Assembly (NCBI RefSeq): GCF_002953255.1
Contig: NZ_CP026498.1
Coordinates: 520,010-582,552 of the forward strand
Direction of reading: 5' to 3'
Length of the DNA: 62,543 nt
From: Streptomyces sp. CB01881
GTDB taxonomy: Bacteria; Actinomycetota; Actinomycetes; Streptomycetales; Streptomycetaceae
The notes under the pieces were generated by a model. The model was given only the letters and a program-made list of their open reading frames with translations, searched no databases and was not told the DNA's origin. The position numbers and the translations under genes are program-made. Below, piece after piece: positions 33,287 through 41,570 of this stretch (position 1 is the first letter of the stretch; the number at the start of each line of letters is the position of its first letter).

Positions 33287-33861
33287 GGCGCGTCCACGAG
33301 CCGTTGGATGGTGTCGGCGATCCAGCGTTCGAGCTCCTCGCTGTCGCCGAGGTCGTCGCGCAGCACGCGCAGCCGCGCGGAGATCCCGAGGACGAAGACG
33401 TCGACTGCCCGGGCGCGGGCGTGGGCTTCCTCCTCGGTCATCCCGTAGCGCAGCAGCAACTGCCGCAGCGGCTCCAGTGATTCCCGGTCGAGGAACGTCG
33501 ACAGGGCTTCGGCGGCCTCGCCGCGTTCGCCCGCGGCGCGCAGCAGGACGAGGAGCGGGTCCTCGCCCTCCATACCGGTCCACCGGTCGACGATGCCCCG
33601 GGCCATCCGGTGGCCGAGGGAGTGCCGCGGGCCGTCGAACCTGCGGTCGAGTTCGAGGCGGACTTCGGTGGCGGCGACGAAGAGCCCGTCCTTGCCGCCG
33701 AAGTAGCGGGTGATGAGGTTGGGCGACACTTCTGCGGACGCGGCGATGGCGCGGACCGTCGTGCGGGCGAATCCGGTGCGCGCGAACTCGCGTCGTGCGG
33801 CGGTGAGGATCCGCTCACGGGTCAGCGAGGCGTCCTTGAGTCGTGGCGTCGCGGTTTCCAT
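33283..33861 (-). CDS. TetR-family repressor
   Basis: The 192-aa protein starts at ATG 33861. The N-terminal helix-turn-helix is SLTRERILTAARREFARTGF, ARTTVRAIAASAEVSPNLIT and RYFGGKDGLFVAATEVRLEL; the recognition helix VSPNLITRYFGGK is typical. The C-terminal ligand domain belongs to the group with HSLGHRMARGIVDRWTGMEG. It is divergent from an epoxide hydrolase, and tandem palindromes fill the 67-base spacer. Confidence 0.92.
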   Translation of the reverse strand: METATPRLKDASLTRERILTAARREFARTGFARTTVRAIAASAEVSPNLITRYFGGKDGLFVAATEVRLELDRRFDGPRHSLGHRMARGIVDRWTGMEGEDPLLVLLRAAGERGEAAEALSTFLDRESLEPLRQLLLRYGMTEEEAHARARAVDVFVLGISARLRVLRDDLGDSEELERWIADTIQRLVDAP

Positions 33862-33889
33862 GCCGTCAGGGTATCGGCACCCCGCCGCG

Positions 33890-33930
33890 ATGTATACGCA
33901 TGAACACATGATGTGTATGGTTGTACACAT
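33890..33930. promoter_or_regulatory. Tandem TetR operators over the epoxide hydrolase start
   Basis: Two 20-base sites follow the pattern ATGTxTA-N6-xxACACAT: ATGTATACGCATGAACACAT (33890-33909) and ATGTGTATGGTTGTACACAT (33911-33930, perfect 7-base arms). They are offset by 21 bases, two helical turns, and ACACATGATGTGT bridges them. The second reaches into the hydrolase ATG at 33929, so binding would block expression directly. Confidence 0.75.
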
Positions 33931-34999
33931 GACGCTGCCGTTCAGCCCCGTGACCGATTCCGCTCTGGATGACCTGCACCGACGCCTCGCCGCGACGCGC
34001 AGGCCGCTCCTTGCCCGGGCGGCCGGGTGGGAACGGGGCGCGGACGCGGACTTCCTCGCCCGCCTGCTCGATTCCTGGCGCGAGCGCTACGACTGGCGGG
34101 CCCACGAGGCCCGTATCCTCGACCTGCCCTGGGAGACCGTCGGCTCCGGCGACCGCGCCCTCCACCTCGTGCACCAGCGCGCCGCCGCCGACGCCCCTGT
34201 GGTGGTTCTGCTGCACGGCTGGCCCGACTCGGTGCTCCGCTTCGAGCGGGTGCTCCCCCTGCTCGAAGACCTGAACGTGGTCGTACCCGCCCTTCCGGGC
34301 TTCCCGTTCTCGCACGAGTCGGCACGGCCCGGGATGACGACCACTGCGATGGCGTCGCTGGTGACCGACGCGACCCGGGCGCTCGGATACGGGCGGTACG
34401 TCGTCTCCGGCGGCGATGTCGGCGCGGACGTCGCCGAGCAGCTCGCCGCGATGCACCCGGACCGGGTCGCGGCCCTGCACCTGACGAACGTCTCTCCACT
34501 GCACGCGGTCTTCGCGGACCGCTCCGCCCTGGGCGCGGAGGAGCTCGCCTACCTCGACACCGCGGCCGCGTGGCAGCGCGCCGAAGGGGGGTACATCGCA
34601 CAGCAGTCCACCAAACCGCACACGCTCGCGCCCGCGCTGGCGGATTCGCCGGCCGGACTGGGGGCCTGGATCTGCGAGAAGCTGTGGAGCTGGTCCCACA
34701 TCCCGTTCGAGGAGGAGGTCCTGCTCACCTGGATCAGCGTCTACTGGTTCACGAACACGATCGGAACGTCGTTCACGCCGTACGCCGAGGTCGCGCCGCC
34801 GGTGCCGTATGTGGCGACGCCGACCGTCCTCAGCGCCTTCTCGCACGACACCAAGCCCGCACCCCGCTGCTTCGCCTCCCGCTTCGTCAACGTCCGGGAG
34901 TTCATCGAGCACGAGAACGGAGGCCACTTCGCGGCCTGGGAGCAGCCGCTGCACTACGCGGAGGATCTCCGCCGGGCCGTGGGACTCGCGGATTGGTAG
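33929..34999 (+). CDS. Epoxide hydrolase with EHN domain
   Basis: The 356-aa protein has the N-terminal EHN lid domain (LDDLHRRLAATRRPLLARAA, WRERYDWRAHEARI) then an alpha/beta-hydrolase core. Motifs are LLHGWPDSVLRFE (oxyanion HGWP, His96), VVSGGDVGADVAEQLA with nucleophile Asp163, FADRSALGAEE cap residues and ENGGHFAAWEQP with catalytic His333. This matches microsomal/juvenile-hormone-type epoxide hydrolases that open epoxides to diols. It is controlled by the divergent TetR protein. The physiological epoxide is unknown. Confidence 0.92.
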   Translation: MTLPFSPVTDSALDDLHRRLAATRRPLLARAAGWERGADADFLARLLDSWRERYDWRAHEARILDLPWETVGSGDRALHLVHQRAAADAPVVVLLHGWPDSVLRFERVLPLLEDLNVVVPALPGFPFSHESARPGMTTTAMASLVTDATRALGYGRYVVSGGDVGADVAEQLAAMHPDRVAALHLTNVSPLHAVFADRSALGAEELAYLDTAAAWQRAEGGYIAQQSTKPHTLAPALADSPAGLGAWICEKLWSWSHIPFEEEVLLTWISVYWFTNTIGTSFTPYAEVAPPVPYVATPTVLSAFSHDTKPAPRCFASRFVNVREFIEHENGGHFAAWEQPLHYAEDLRRAVGLADW

Positions 35000-35159
35000 C
35001 CCGCGGACAGCGGCCCGAGTACCGCCTGCGGTTCCGGGAGACCGGGGCGCACCGTTGCAGCATGAGGGCGGTCCGGGCCGACGTCGGCCGACCGCGGTGC
35101 GGCGTACGGCGGGGCCGGGCCCTCCGCCTCCCCCGAGCAGCGGGCTGACGACCCGTCGG

Positions 35160-35564
35160 TCAGTCTTCCCGGGCGTCGTCGTAGGCCTCGCGGGCGGCCA
35201 GCACCTCGGGCATGTTCTGCTCGGCCCACGCCTTGATCGACTGCATCAGCGGGAGCAGGCCCGTCCCGAGCGGGGTGAGCGCGTAGTCGACCCGGGCCGG
35301 TACCGAGGGCGTGACGGTCCGGGTGAGCAGGCCGTCGCGTTCGAGGGCCCGGAGGGTCTGGGTGAGCATCTTCTCGCTCACGCCGGCCAGGCGCCGGCGC
35401 AGGTCGCTGTAGCGCAGGGGACCGTCGGCGAGGGCGTTGACGACCAGGCTGACCCACTTGTCGCCGATCCGGTCGAGCAGTTGCCGGGCCGGGCACTCGG
35501 CGAGGTACGCGTCGAAGCCGGCGCGCTCGGCCGCGCGGCGCTGGGCGGCGGTCGTGGTGGCCAT
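35160..35564 (-). CDS. HxlR-family regulator (second)
   Basis: The 134-aa protein begins at ATG 35564 behind GGAGGAG. Core signatures are AECPARQLLDRIGDKWVSLV, LRYSDLRRRLAGVSEKMLTQ, TLRALERDGLLTRTVTPSVP and ARVDYALTPLGTGLLPLMQS. The Cys of AECPARQ occupies the redox-sensing position of quinone-responsive HxlR proteins. It is divergent from an NADPH:quinone reductase-like gene, a pairing that fits quinone or electrophile response. Confidence 0.92.
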   Translation of the reverse strand: MATTTAAQRRAAERAGFDAYLAECPARQLLDRIGDKWVSLVVNALADGPLRYSDLRRRLAGVSEKMLTQTLRALERDGLLTRTVTPSVPARVDYALTPLGTGLLPLMQSIKAWAEQNMPEVLAAREAYDDARED

Positions 35565-35583
35565 GGGCTCTCCTCCCCGTACG

Positions 35584-35605
35584 GTACGCACTTTCCGGTG
35601 CGTGC
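35584..35605. promoter_or_regulatory. Palindrome in the HxlR/quinone-reductase promoter
   Basis: ACGCAC-N6-GTGCGT at 35586-35603, within a longer GTACGCAC...GTGCGTGC context, lies 20 bases upstream of the HxlR start. HxlR proteins bind GTAC-type inverted repeats, so this is a good candidate operator. Confidence 0.6.
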
Positions 35606-35688
35606 TTCCCCGTGGAGAGCAACTCTCCTTAGTTTGGGAGCCGTTCGCAACCTCCGGTTCTGCCGACCCCAACTCCGAGGAGCGCGCC

Positions 35689-36624
35689 ATGCGTGCCGTT
35701 GTCGTTCGTACCTTCGCCGGCCCCGAAGCCCTGGAGCTGGTGGACGTGCCCGTGCCCGAGGCCGGCCCCGGTCAGGTCCGGGTGCGGGTGGAGGCTGCCG
35801 GGGTCAACCCGGTGGACGCGGTGACCCGGGCCGGGGTCCTGGCGCAGGCGGGGCTGATGCCGCCGCGCGAGGTGGTCGGGATCGGCTGGGACGTGGCCGG
35901 CGTGGTCGACCGGGTCGGGCCCGGGGTGGCCGGATTCGCCCCCGGCGAGCGGGTGATCGGCCTGCGCGACCGGCTGGACGCCCCGCTGGGCTCCTACGCC
36001 GAGTACCTGGTGCTGGACGCCTCCGTGCTGGCCCCGGCACCGGCGGGGGTGCCGGCCGTGGAGGCGGCGACGCTGCCGCTGAACGGGCTGACCGCCGTCC
36101 AGGCACTGGACCTGCTCGGCCTGCCGGCCGGTGCCACCCTGCTGGTGACCGGTGCGGCGGGCGCGGTGGGCGGCTTCGCGGTCGAGCTGGCGGTGTTGCG
36201 CGGACTGCGGGTCGTGGCACTGGCGGGCGAGGAGGACGAGGCGCTGGTACGGGAGTTGGGTGCCGAGTGGTTCGTCCCGCGCGGCACCGCCGATCCGGCC
36301 GCCGCCGTCCGGTCCCTCGTCCCGGGCGGCGTGGACGGCGCACTGGACGCGGCCCTGCTGGGTGTCGTCGCACTCGGCGCCGTCCGGAACCGGGGGGCCT
36401 TCGTCGCCGTCTCCGGGGGCGCACCGGTGGGCCTGCGGGGCATCCGGGTGACCAACGTCTGGATCGCCGCCGACGGCCGCGCGCTCGCCGGCTTGTCCGA
36501 CCTGGCCGCCCGGCGCCGCCTCACCCTGCGGGTGGCCGACGCCCTCCCGCTGGAACAGGCCGCCGAGGCGCACCGGCGGCTCGACCGGGGCGGCCTGCGC
36601 GGGCGGCTGGTCCTCGTCCCCTGA
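35689..36624 (+). CDS. Zinc-independent NADPH:quinone reductase-like MDR protein
   Basis: The 311-aa protein belongs to the medium-chain dehydrogenase superfamily: MRAVVVRTFAGPEALELVDV, RVRVEAAGVNPVDAVTRAGV, VVGIGWDVAGVVDRVGPGVA and TLLVTGAAGAVGGFAVELAV, the AxxGxxG NADPH site. Zinc-ligand Cys/His residues of alcohol dehydrogenases are absent, as in QOR proteins. ATG 35689 follows gaggag. It probably reduces quinones or alpha,beta-enones under the divergent HxlR protein. Confidence 0.9.
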   Translation: MRAVVVRTFAGPEALELVDVPVPEAGPGQVRVRVEAAGVNPVDAVTRAGVLAQAGLMPPREVVGIGWDVAGVVDRVGPGVAGFAPGERVIGLRDRLDAPLGSYAEYLVLDASVLAPAPAGVPAVEAATLPLNGLTAVQALDLLGLPAGATLLVTGAAGAVGGFAVELAVLRGLRVVALAGEEDEALVRELGAEWFVPRGTADPAAAVRSLVPGGVDGALDAALLGVVALGAVRNRGAFVAVSGGAPVGLRGIRVTNVWIAADGRALAGLSDLAARRRLTLRVADALPLEQAAEAHRRLDRGGLRGRLVLVP

Positions 36625-36718
36625 GCCTGCGTGCCACCCATGGGACCGGGGTCCACCACCTCGACCCGGGCCGCCCGTACCTCAGGTGCACCGCCACCCG
36701 AGCTGTTCACGCACCGGA

Positions 36719-36982
36719 CTAGCGGCGCCCGGAGCGCTGTTGGCGGAGCCAGGCCACGGCGGCGACCAGGCCGACGGCGCCGCCCGCGCAGAGCTTGACG
36801 GCGCCCTTGGCAAGCAGCCAGCCGAGACCGGGGAAGGTCCAGCCCAGCCAGTGGAAGACGGCCAGCATCACCGCCACCGCCCCCACCGCCGCCAGCACGG
36901 TGACCGCCACCATGGCCCCGGTGGACAGCTCGCGCTCCTCCGAAGCCGTTTCCGCCGTTTCGTTCGTGCCCCCAGAATCCAT
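36719..36982 (-). CDS. Small membrane protein (two hydrophobic helices)
   Basis: An 87-aa frame from ATG 36982 (aggat nine bases before it; ATG 36991 is an alternative) encodes an acidic start (MDSGGTNETAETASEERELS), TM1 (TGAMVAVTVLAAVGAVAVML), a WLGWTFPGLGW turn and TM2 (LCAGGAVGLVAAVAWL), ending QQRSGRR. I recognise no family. It may share a transcript with the 127-aa gene 22 bases upstream of its start. Confidence 0.7.
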   Translation of the reverse strand: MDSGGTNETAETASEERELSTGAMVAVTVLAAVGAVAVMLAVFHWLGWTFPGLGWLLAKGAVKLCAGGAVGLVAAVAWLRQQRSGRR

Positions 36983-37003
36983 GAAGGGCATCCTAACCCG
37001 GCG

Positions 37004-37387
37004 TCAGCGAGGTGCGTGGTGGGTATCGCCGGTGTGCTCGCCGGTCTCGTGGTCGGGGAAGCTGACGGCCAGGGTGACGCGGTACTCGAAGACGTCGTCG
37101 CGGTGGCCGGGGACGCGGGCCCAGGCCAGCGAGTGCACCTCGGCCTCGGGCGCCTGCCGGCACCAGGCGGCGGCCTCCTCCAGCGCCCTGGCCGCCGAAC
37201 GGCCGGTGCAGACCACGGCGGTGTAGGCGGCGACCGCGATGTCGCCGCAGCTGCGGCCGGCCCGCGAGACCGCCCGGACCGCGGCCGCGGCATGGGTGAG
37301 GTCGCGGGCGAGGTCGTCGACCACGCGGGGCGGCGCCGGCAGGAGGGCCGGGCCCTCCGCCACGGTCTCCGGCAGGTTCGTGCTCAC
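37004..37387 (-). CDS. Hypothetical 127-aa protein
   Basis: GTG 37387 has an ideal GGAGG eight bases upstream. The protein contains AAAAVRAVSRAGRSCGDIAV, AAYTAVVCTGRSAARALEEA, AAWCRQAPEAEVHSLAWARV and FEYRVTLAVSFPDHETGEHT, and ends in a His-rich THHAPR. There is no signal peptide or membrane segment. Three cysteines could bind metal or form a redox pair, but that is speculation. The small membrane protein gene follows. Confidence 0.65.
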   Translation of the reverse strand: MSTNLPETVAEGPALLPAPPRVVDDLARDLTHAAAAVRAVSRAGRSCGDIAVAAYTAVVCTGRSAARALEEAAAWCRQAPEAEVHSLAWARVPGHRDDVFEYRVTLAVSFPDHETGEHTGDTHHAPR

Positions 37388-37856
37388 TGTCTGGGCCTCC
37401 GTCCGCCTGGTCACGGGATCCACCTGGATCGGGGTCCGCCTGAAAAGGGTCCGCCTGGTCACAGGGTGCGCCTGGTCACGGGCCCAAGGATGCCGGGCCG
37501 CCGTTCCTGGCATGACCACTTTCACCGGAACATCACCCGTCCGTGGAGCGGATGGTGTAGAAGACGACGCCTTCGGGCGCGCCCTGGTAAGGGACGGCCG
37601 ATGCATCGGGCCAGGTCAGGCCGCTCGCCGACGGGCGCCGCCCGGAGCCCGACCGCACCTGCGCGCACCACCGCCGTGCCCCGGACCGCCCGTTCGGCTC
37701 CCGGTCGCGCCCGGTTCATGTCGGCTGCCGGGCGCCCGCCGTGACGGAGTCGTACAACTCCCGTTGCAGGAAACGGAAATACCGGCCGAGGCCGGACACT
37801 AGGATCCTCCCCGAGGCAGTCCGCCGCCGTGGCGGACGCCGCCCGAGGGGGAACCC
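37388..37856. other. Intergenic region with GGTCCGCCTGGTCAC repeats
   Basis: In 469 bases I see no gene. From about 37395 to 37490 the element GTCCGCCTGGTCAC(G/A)GG and truncated forms (GGTCCGCCTG, GTGCGCCTGGTCACGGG) occur four or five times, close to the promoter of the leftward 127-aa gene. The rest contains weak frames only. The lipoprotein promoter must lie in the last 100 bases. Confidence 0.55.
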
Positions 37857-38522
37857 ATGCAGCTCAAGTCACCGCTCCAGTACGGTCGTCGGCACCTCTG
37901 GCTGCCGGCGCTGGCACTCGCGGGCGCCGCGCTGGCCGGGTGCTCGTCCGGCAGCGGGGGCGGGTCGGCCGCGCCCTCCACCGGCAGTGCGGCGTCCACC
38001 CCGGCCGCCGCGCCCACCACTGCGGCCCCGGTACCCACCTCTGCCGCGTCCACCCCGGCCGCGCCGGCCACCACTGCGGCGCCGACGGGCACCGCCGCCA
38101 AGCGACCCGCCGACGCCTGCACGCTACTCAACTCCCCCCAGGTGATCGCCGCCGTCGGCACCGGCGGCCCGTTCACCGGCACCCACCCCGACCCGGCGAG
38201 CGACGGCAGCCCGGTCTGGGGCTGCACCTGGGGCTCCCGCCAGTCGTACGCGTCGATCCGCGAGGTGAAGCCGACCGTCCTCGCCACCGTCAAGGCGAAC
38301 CCGGACAACCAGATCACCCCGGTGCCGGGGGCGGGCCAGGAGGCGGTGCTGACGCAACGCAAGGACGGCACCCACCCGGAGGTGTACTTCGTCGCCGACG
38401 GCCGCACCTACTCCGTCGAGGTGGTCAAGGACCGCGGCCCGGGCGACAACGTCAACGCCCCGGCGGAGGCGTTGGCCGAGAGCGGGCTGGCCCTGGTGTT
38501 CGCCAAGGCGCTCGCGGGCTGA
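37857..38522 (+). CDS. DUF3558-like lipoprotein
   Basis: The 221-aa precursor has a type II signal peptide: basic MQLKSPLQYGRRH, hydrophobic LWLPALALAGAAL, lipobox LAGC. A Ser/Thr/Ala/Pro spacer of about 50 residues is followed by a compact domain: ADACTLLNSPQVIAAVGTGG, SPVWGCTWGSRQSYASIREV and KDGTHPEVYFVADGRTYSVE. ACTLL and GC.W with two cysteines are the DUF3558 pattern of Gram-positive surface lipoproteins. ATG 37857 was chosen. Function is unknown. Confidence 0.85.
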   Translation: MQLKSPLQYGRRHLWLPALALAGAALAGCSSGSGGGSAAPSTGSAASTPAAAPTTAAPVPTSAASTPAAPATTAAPTGTAAKRPADACTLLNSPQVIAAVGTGGPFTGTHPDPASDGSPVWGCTWGSRQSYASIREVKPTVLATVKANPDNQITPVPGAGQEAVLTQRKDGTHPEVYFVADGRTYSVEVVKDRGPGDNVNAPAEALAESGLALVFAKALAG

Positions 38523-38861
38523 GCGGGCCGAACGGACGGGCCACCGGAGCGGCCCGGACGGACGGACCGGACGGACGGACCGGACGGACGGACCGGACGG
38601 ACGGACGGACCGGACGGACCGGACGGACGGACCGACCACGCCGGCCGACCGGACGGACCGGCCTTCGAACGGCGCCGCGGCCCCGGTGGCCTGGGCCGTT
38701 CGAAGGCCGGCCGGGGACGCCGGGCGGCGCAGCCCGTTCCCCTCGGGGCGTGAACGGGGCCGGGCGGGGGCTGCGGGCGGATGCGGGTGCGGCGCGGGCG
38801 TTCACAGAATGACGCCACGGCGCCGTACCCCGTATTCCCCCTGACGGCCAAGGCGGATCGT
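38523..38861. repeat. Intergenic region with a GGAC microsatellite
   Basis: Between about 38555 and 38634 the sequence is a run of GGAC and CGGACC units in blocks such as GGACGGACGGACC, repeated at least four times. The remainder to 38861 contains a candidate stem around CTTCGAACGGCGCCGCGG / GGGCCGTTCGAAGG (38665-38708), perhaps a terminator for the lipoprotein gene. No gene is seen. Confidence 0.7.
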
Positions 38862-40534
38862 ATGAGCCGATTCCACCCGTCCCCGTCCCGGCCCACGAGG
38901 CCGCCGCGCACGAAGCCCCGGGCCCCGCAGCTCCAGCCCCGCAGCCCCGGCCACAAAGCCCCGGCCCACGAAGGGCGCGCACAGAGCGGCCTCCCTGCTC
39001 TCCGGTCTCGCCCTGCCCGCCCCCGCGGCCGGGGCGCTGGCCACCGCGATACCTGCGCGAGCCGACAATCCGACCATCTCGGGTACCAGCATGCGCTATG
39101 CCTGGGACACGGCCGAGCCGGGCCTGAGCCCCGCGCAGGTCTCGGCCTCGGACTTCGGCCGGCGCTGGTCCACGGCCGTGGACGGCGCGGTGTACGCGCA
39201 GCCGCTGGTGGCCGGTTCGACGGTGGCGGTCGCCACCGAGACCAACCACGTGTACGGCGTCGGCGCGGCCGACGGCAAGGTCCTCTGGCAGCGCGCGCTC
39301 GACACCCCCGTGCCGTCGTCCACGGCCTGTCTCCCCGGGTACCGGGATCACCTCAACGCCTGTGTACGACAAGGCGACCGGCACGGTCTACTTGGTCACG
39401 AAGTCCAACGAGGGCGGCGCGCACTTCTCCGTGCACGCCCTGGACGTCACCTCGGGCGCCGAGCGCAGCGGCTGGCCGGTGCCGGTCCAGGGCGACCCGG
39501 TGAACAGCCCGGGCGTCCCGTTCAACGCGGCCACCTCCGCCCAGCGCGCCGGACTGCTGCTGCTGGACGGCGCGGTGTACTTCGGCTTCGCCTCGGACTG
39601 CGGGGTCGGCACGTACGTCGGCCATGTCGGCGGCGTCAACACCACGAGCCGCAAGCTGACGCTCTGGTCCACGGAGTCCGGCTCGAACTCGCAGAACGGC
39701 GGCGTCTGGATGAGCGGCGGCGGCCTGGTCTCGGACGGCGCCGGGCGGATCATCCTGGCCACCGGCAACGGCGCGGGAACGGGCTCCTCGCCGGCCAAGG
39801 GGCCGGGGAACAAGCCGGGGAGCCACTTCGCGGACTCGGTGGTGCGCCTGGGCGTCAACAGTGACGGCAGCCTCGCCCCGAAGGACTTCTTCAGCCCGGC
39901 CAACAACCGGGACCTCGACCACAACGACCTCGACCTCGGCTCCGGCGGCCCGGCCGCGCTCCCGTCCGGCTTCGGCACCACCTCGCACCCGCACCCGCAC
40001 CTGCTGGTGCAGGTCGGCAAGGACGGGCGGATCTTCCTGCTGGACCGCGACAACCTGGGCGGCACGGTCCAGGGCCCGAACGGCACCGACGCCGTGGTGG
40101 GCATGACCGGCCCGTACAAGGGCGTCTGGGGCCACCCGGGCGTCTGGGGCGGCGGCGGCTACGTCTACGTGATCGAGAACTACGGTTCGCTGCGCGCGCT
40201 CAAGTACTCGGTGAACGGCTCCGGTGCTCCGCAGCTGACCAGCGCCGGGACGAGCGCCGAGGGCTTCGGCTACGCGTCCGGCTCACCGGTGGTGACCTCC
40301 AACGGCACGGCCGGCGGGTCGGCGCTGGTCTGGCTGATCTACTCCGGTACCGGTCCGGGCGGCCAGAACGGCGAACTGCGCGTCTACGACCCGGTTCCGG
40401 TCAACGGCACGCTCAAGATGCGCCGCAGCTTCGCCCTCGGCACGGTGACCAGGTTCTCCGTCCCGGCGACGGACGGAGGGCGGGTGTTCGTCGGCACCAA
40501 GGACGGGCACCTGATCTCGTTCGGCCGCGCCTGA
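38862..40534 (+). pseudogene. Frameshifted secreted beta-propeller (PQQ-binding-like) protein
   Basis: Three reading frames together give one recognisable protein. ATG 38862 opens an Arg/Pro-rich start. By about 38971 the signal peptide RAASLLSGLALPAPAAGALA and mature start TISGTSMRYAWDTAEPGLSP are in the next frame. At about 39325-39335 (PVPSSTAC | PGTGITSTPVYDKATG) the frame shifts again and then stays open to 40534, covering VYLVTKSNEGGAHFSVHALD, GGVWMSGGGLVSDGAGRIIL, DLDHNDLDLGSGGPAALPSG and GRIFLLDRDNLGGTVQGP. These are PQQ-like propeller blades. Both shifts break the secreted product. It lies directly upstream of the pqq genes. Confidence 0.75.
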
Positions 40535-40725
40535 GGCAGACCGCCCGCATCCACCGCGTCCACCGCGTGACCGCGGCCCGGCCCCGTCCGTCACCCGTTC
40601 GAGCGCGTTTGTCCGCGGATCGCGCGGGTTGGAACGGCGGCCGGGCCCGGCGGCTCGTAGCGTCCTGACCCACGGGGCCCGATGCGCCCCGCCCCCAACC
40701 CGACCTCGTCCCGAGGGAGAACCCC

Positions 40726-40884
40726 GTGAAGTGCACCACCACACCCCGCCCCGCCCCCGCCGTACCGGCCGAGCGCCCGGCCGGCGCCGCCACCGCGGCG
40801 AAGCCCGCCTGGACCACCCCCGCGGTGGAGTGCCACCGCGCCGGCGCCGAGGTCACCGCCTACGCCGCGCGGACCACTCGGTGA
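40726..40884 (+). CDS. pqqA: PQQ precursor peptide PqqA
   Basis: GTG 40726 follows gagggag. The 52-aa product ends KPAWTTPAVECHRAGAEVTA followed by YAARTTR. Glu42 and Tyr46 form the ExxxY pair that PqqE and later enzymes convert to pyrroloquinoline quinone, preceded by the usual Trp-x-x-Pro. The N-terminal 25 residues, Pro/Ala-rich, make it about twice as long as the 23-29-aa PqqA of Gram-negative bacteria. The stop overlaps the pqqC start as GTGA, so it is translationally coupled. Confidence 0.88.
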   Translation: MKCTTTPRPAPAVPAERPAGAATAAKPAWTTPAVECHRAGAEVTAYAARTTR

Positions 40885-41570
40885 CCCAGCCCCTGACCCG
40901 CGAACGGTTCGCGGCCAGGCTGTACGACCTGCGCGGACGGTACTGGGACACCCACCCGTTCCACCTGCGCCTGCACTCCGGTGGCTGCACGCCGCCGGAG
41001 TTGCGGCGTTGGGTCGCCAACCGCTGGTACTACCAGCTCTGCCTGACCCGCAAGAACGCCGCCATCATCGCCAACTGCCCGCTGCCGGAGGTCCGTCGCT
41101 CCTGGGTGGAACGCCTCGCCTACCAGGACGGGCCCAGCGGCGACGAGGGCGGTCTGGCCGACTGACTGGTGCTCGCCGAGGCCGTCGGCCTGGACCGCGC
41201 CGAGGTCACCGACGAGCGGCACGTCGCCCGCGGGGTGCGCTTCGCCGTCGACGGCTACCTGCACTTCTGCCAGACCAGGCCGTGGACCGACGGCGTGGCG
41301 GCGGCGCTCACCGAGATGTTCTCGCCCGACCACATGGCCCAGCGGGTCACCGCCTGGCGCACCCACTACGACTGGATCGACCCGGCCGGGTACGCCTACT
41401 TCGAGCACCGCATCCCCACCGCCCGCAAGGACAGCGCCCGCACGCTCGAACTGGTCCTGGACCACTGCGTCACCGCCACCCAGCAGCAGGCCGCGCTGGA
41501 CGCGCTGGCGTTCAAGTGCGACGTCCTGCGCGCCATGCTGGACGCCGTCGACTACGGCGCCGACCGATGA
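40881..41570 (+). pseudogene. pqqC: pqqC (PQQ synthase) with in-frame TGA at codon 95
   Basis: From GTG 40881 the frame reads VTQPLTRERFAARLYDLRGR YWDTHPFH, then WYYQLCLTRKNAAIIANCPL and DGPSGDEGGLAD, and meets TGA at 41163-41165. The same frame continues LVLAEAVGLDRAEVTDERHV to the true end at 41570, with FCQTRPW, HYDWIDPAGYAYFEHR and ALAFKCDVLRAMLDAV. In other PqqC proteins a Trp occupies this position (G-G-x-x-x-W-L-x-L-x-E-A-V-G-L), so TGG has become TGA. Without readthrough only 94 residues would be made, lacking most active-site His/Tyr/Arg. The stop overlaps pqqDE as ATGA. Confidence 0.85.

Noticed and set aside
37388..37600. CRISPR-like array from the GTCCGCCTGGTCAC repeats
   Set aside because: Repeats are short, irregularly spaced and lack unique spacers of constant length; there are no cas genes.
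41163..41165. TGA in pqqC as a selenocysteine codon
   Set aside because: Family members have Trp at this site, no SECIS-like stem was noticed, and there is no reason for selenocysteine here.
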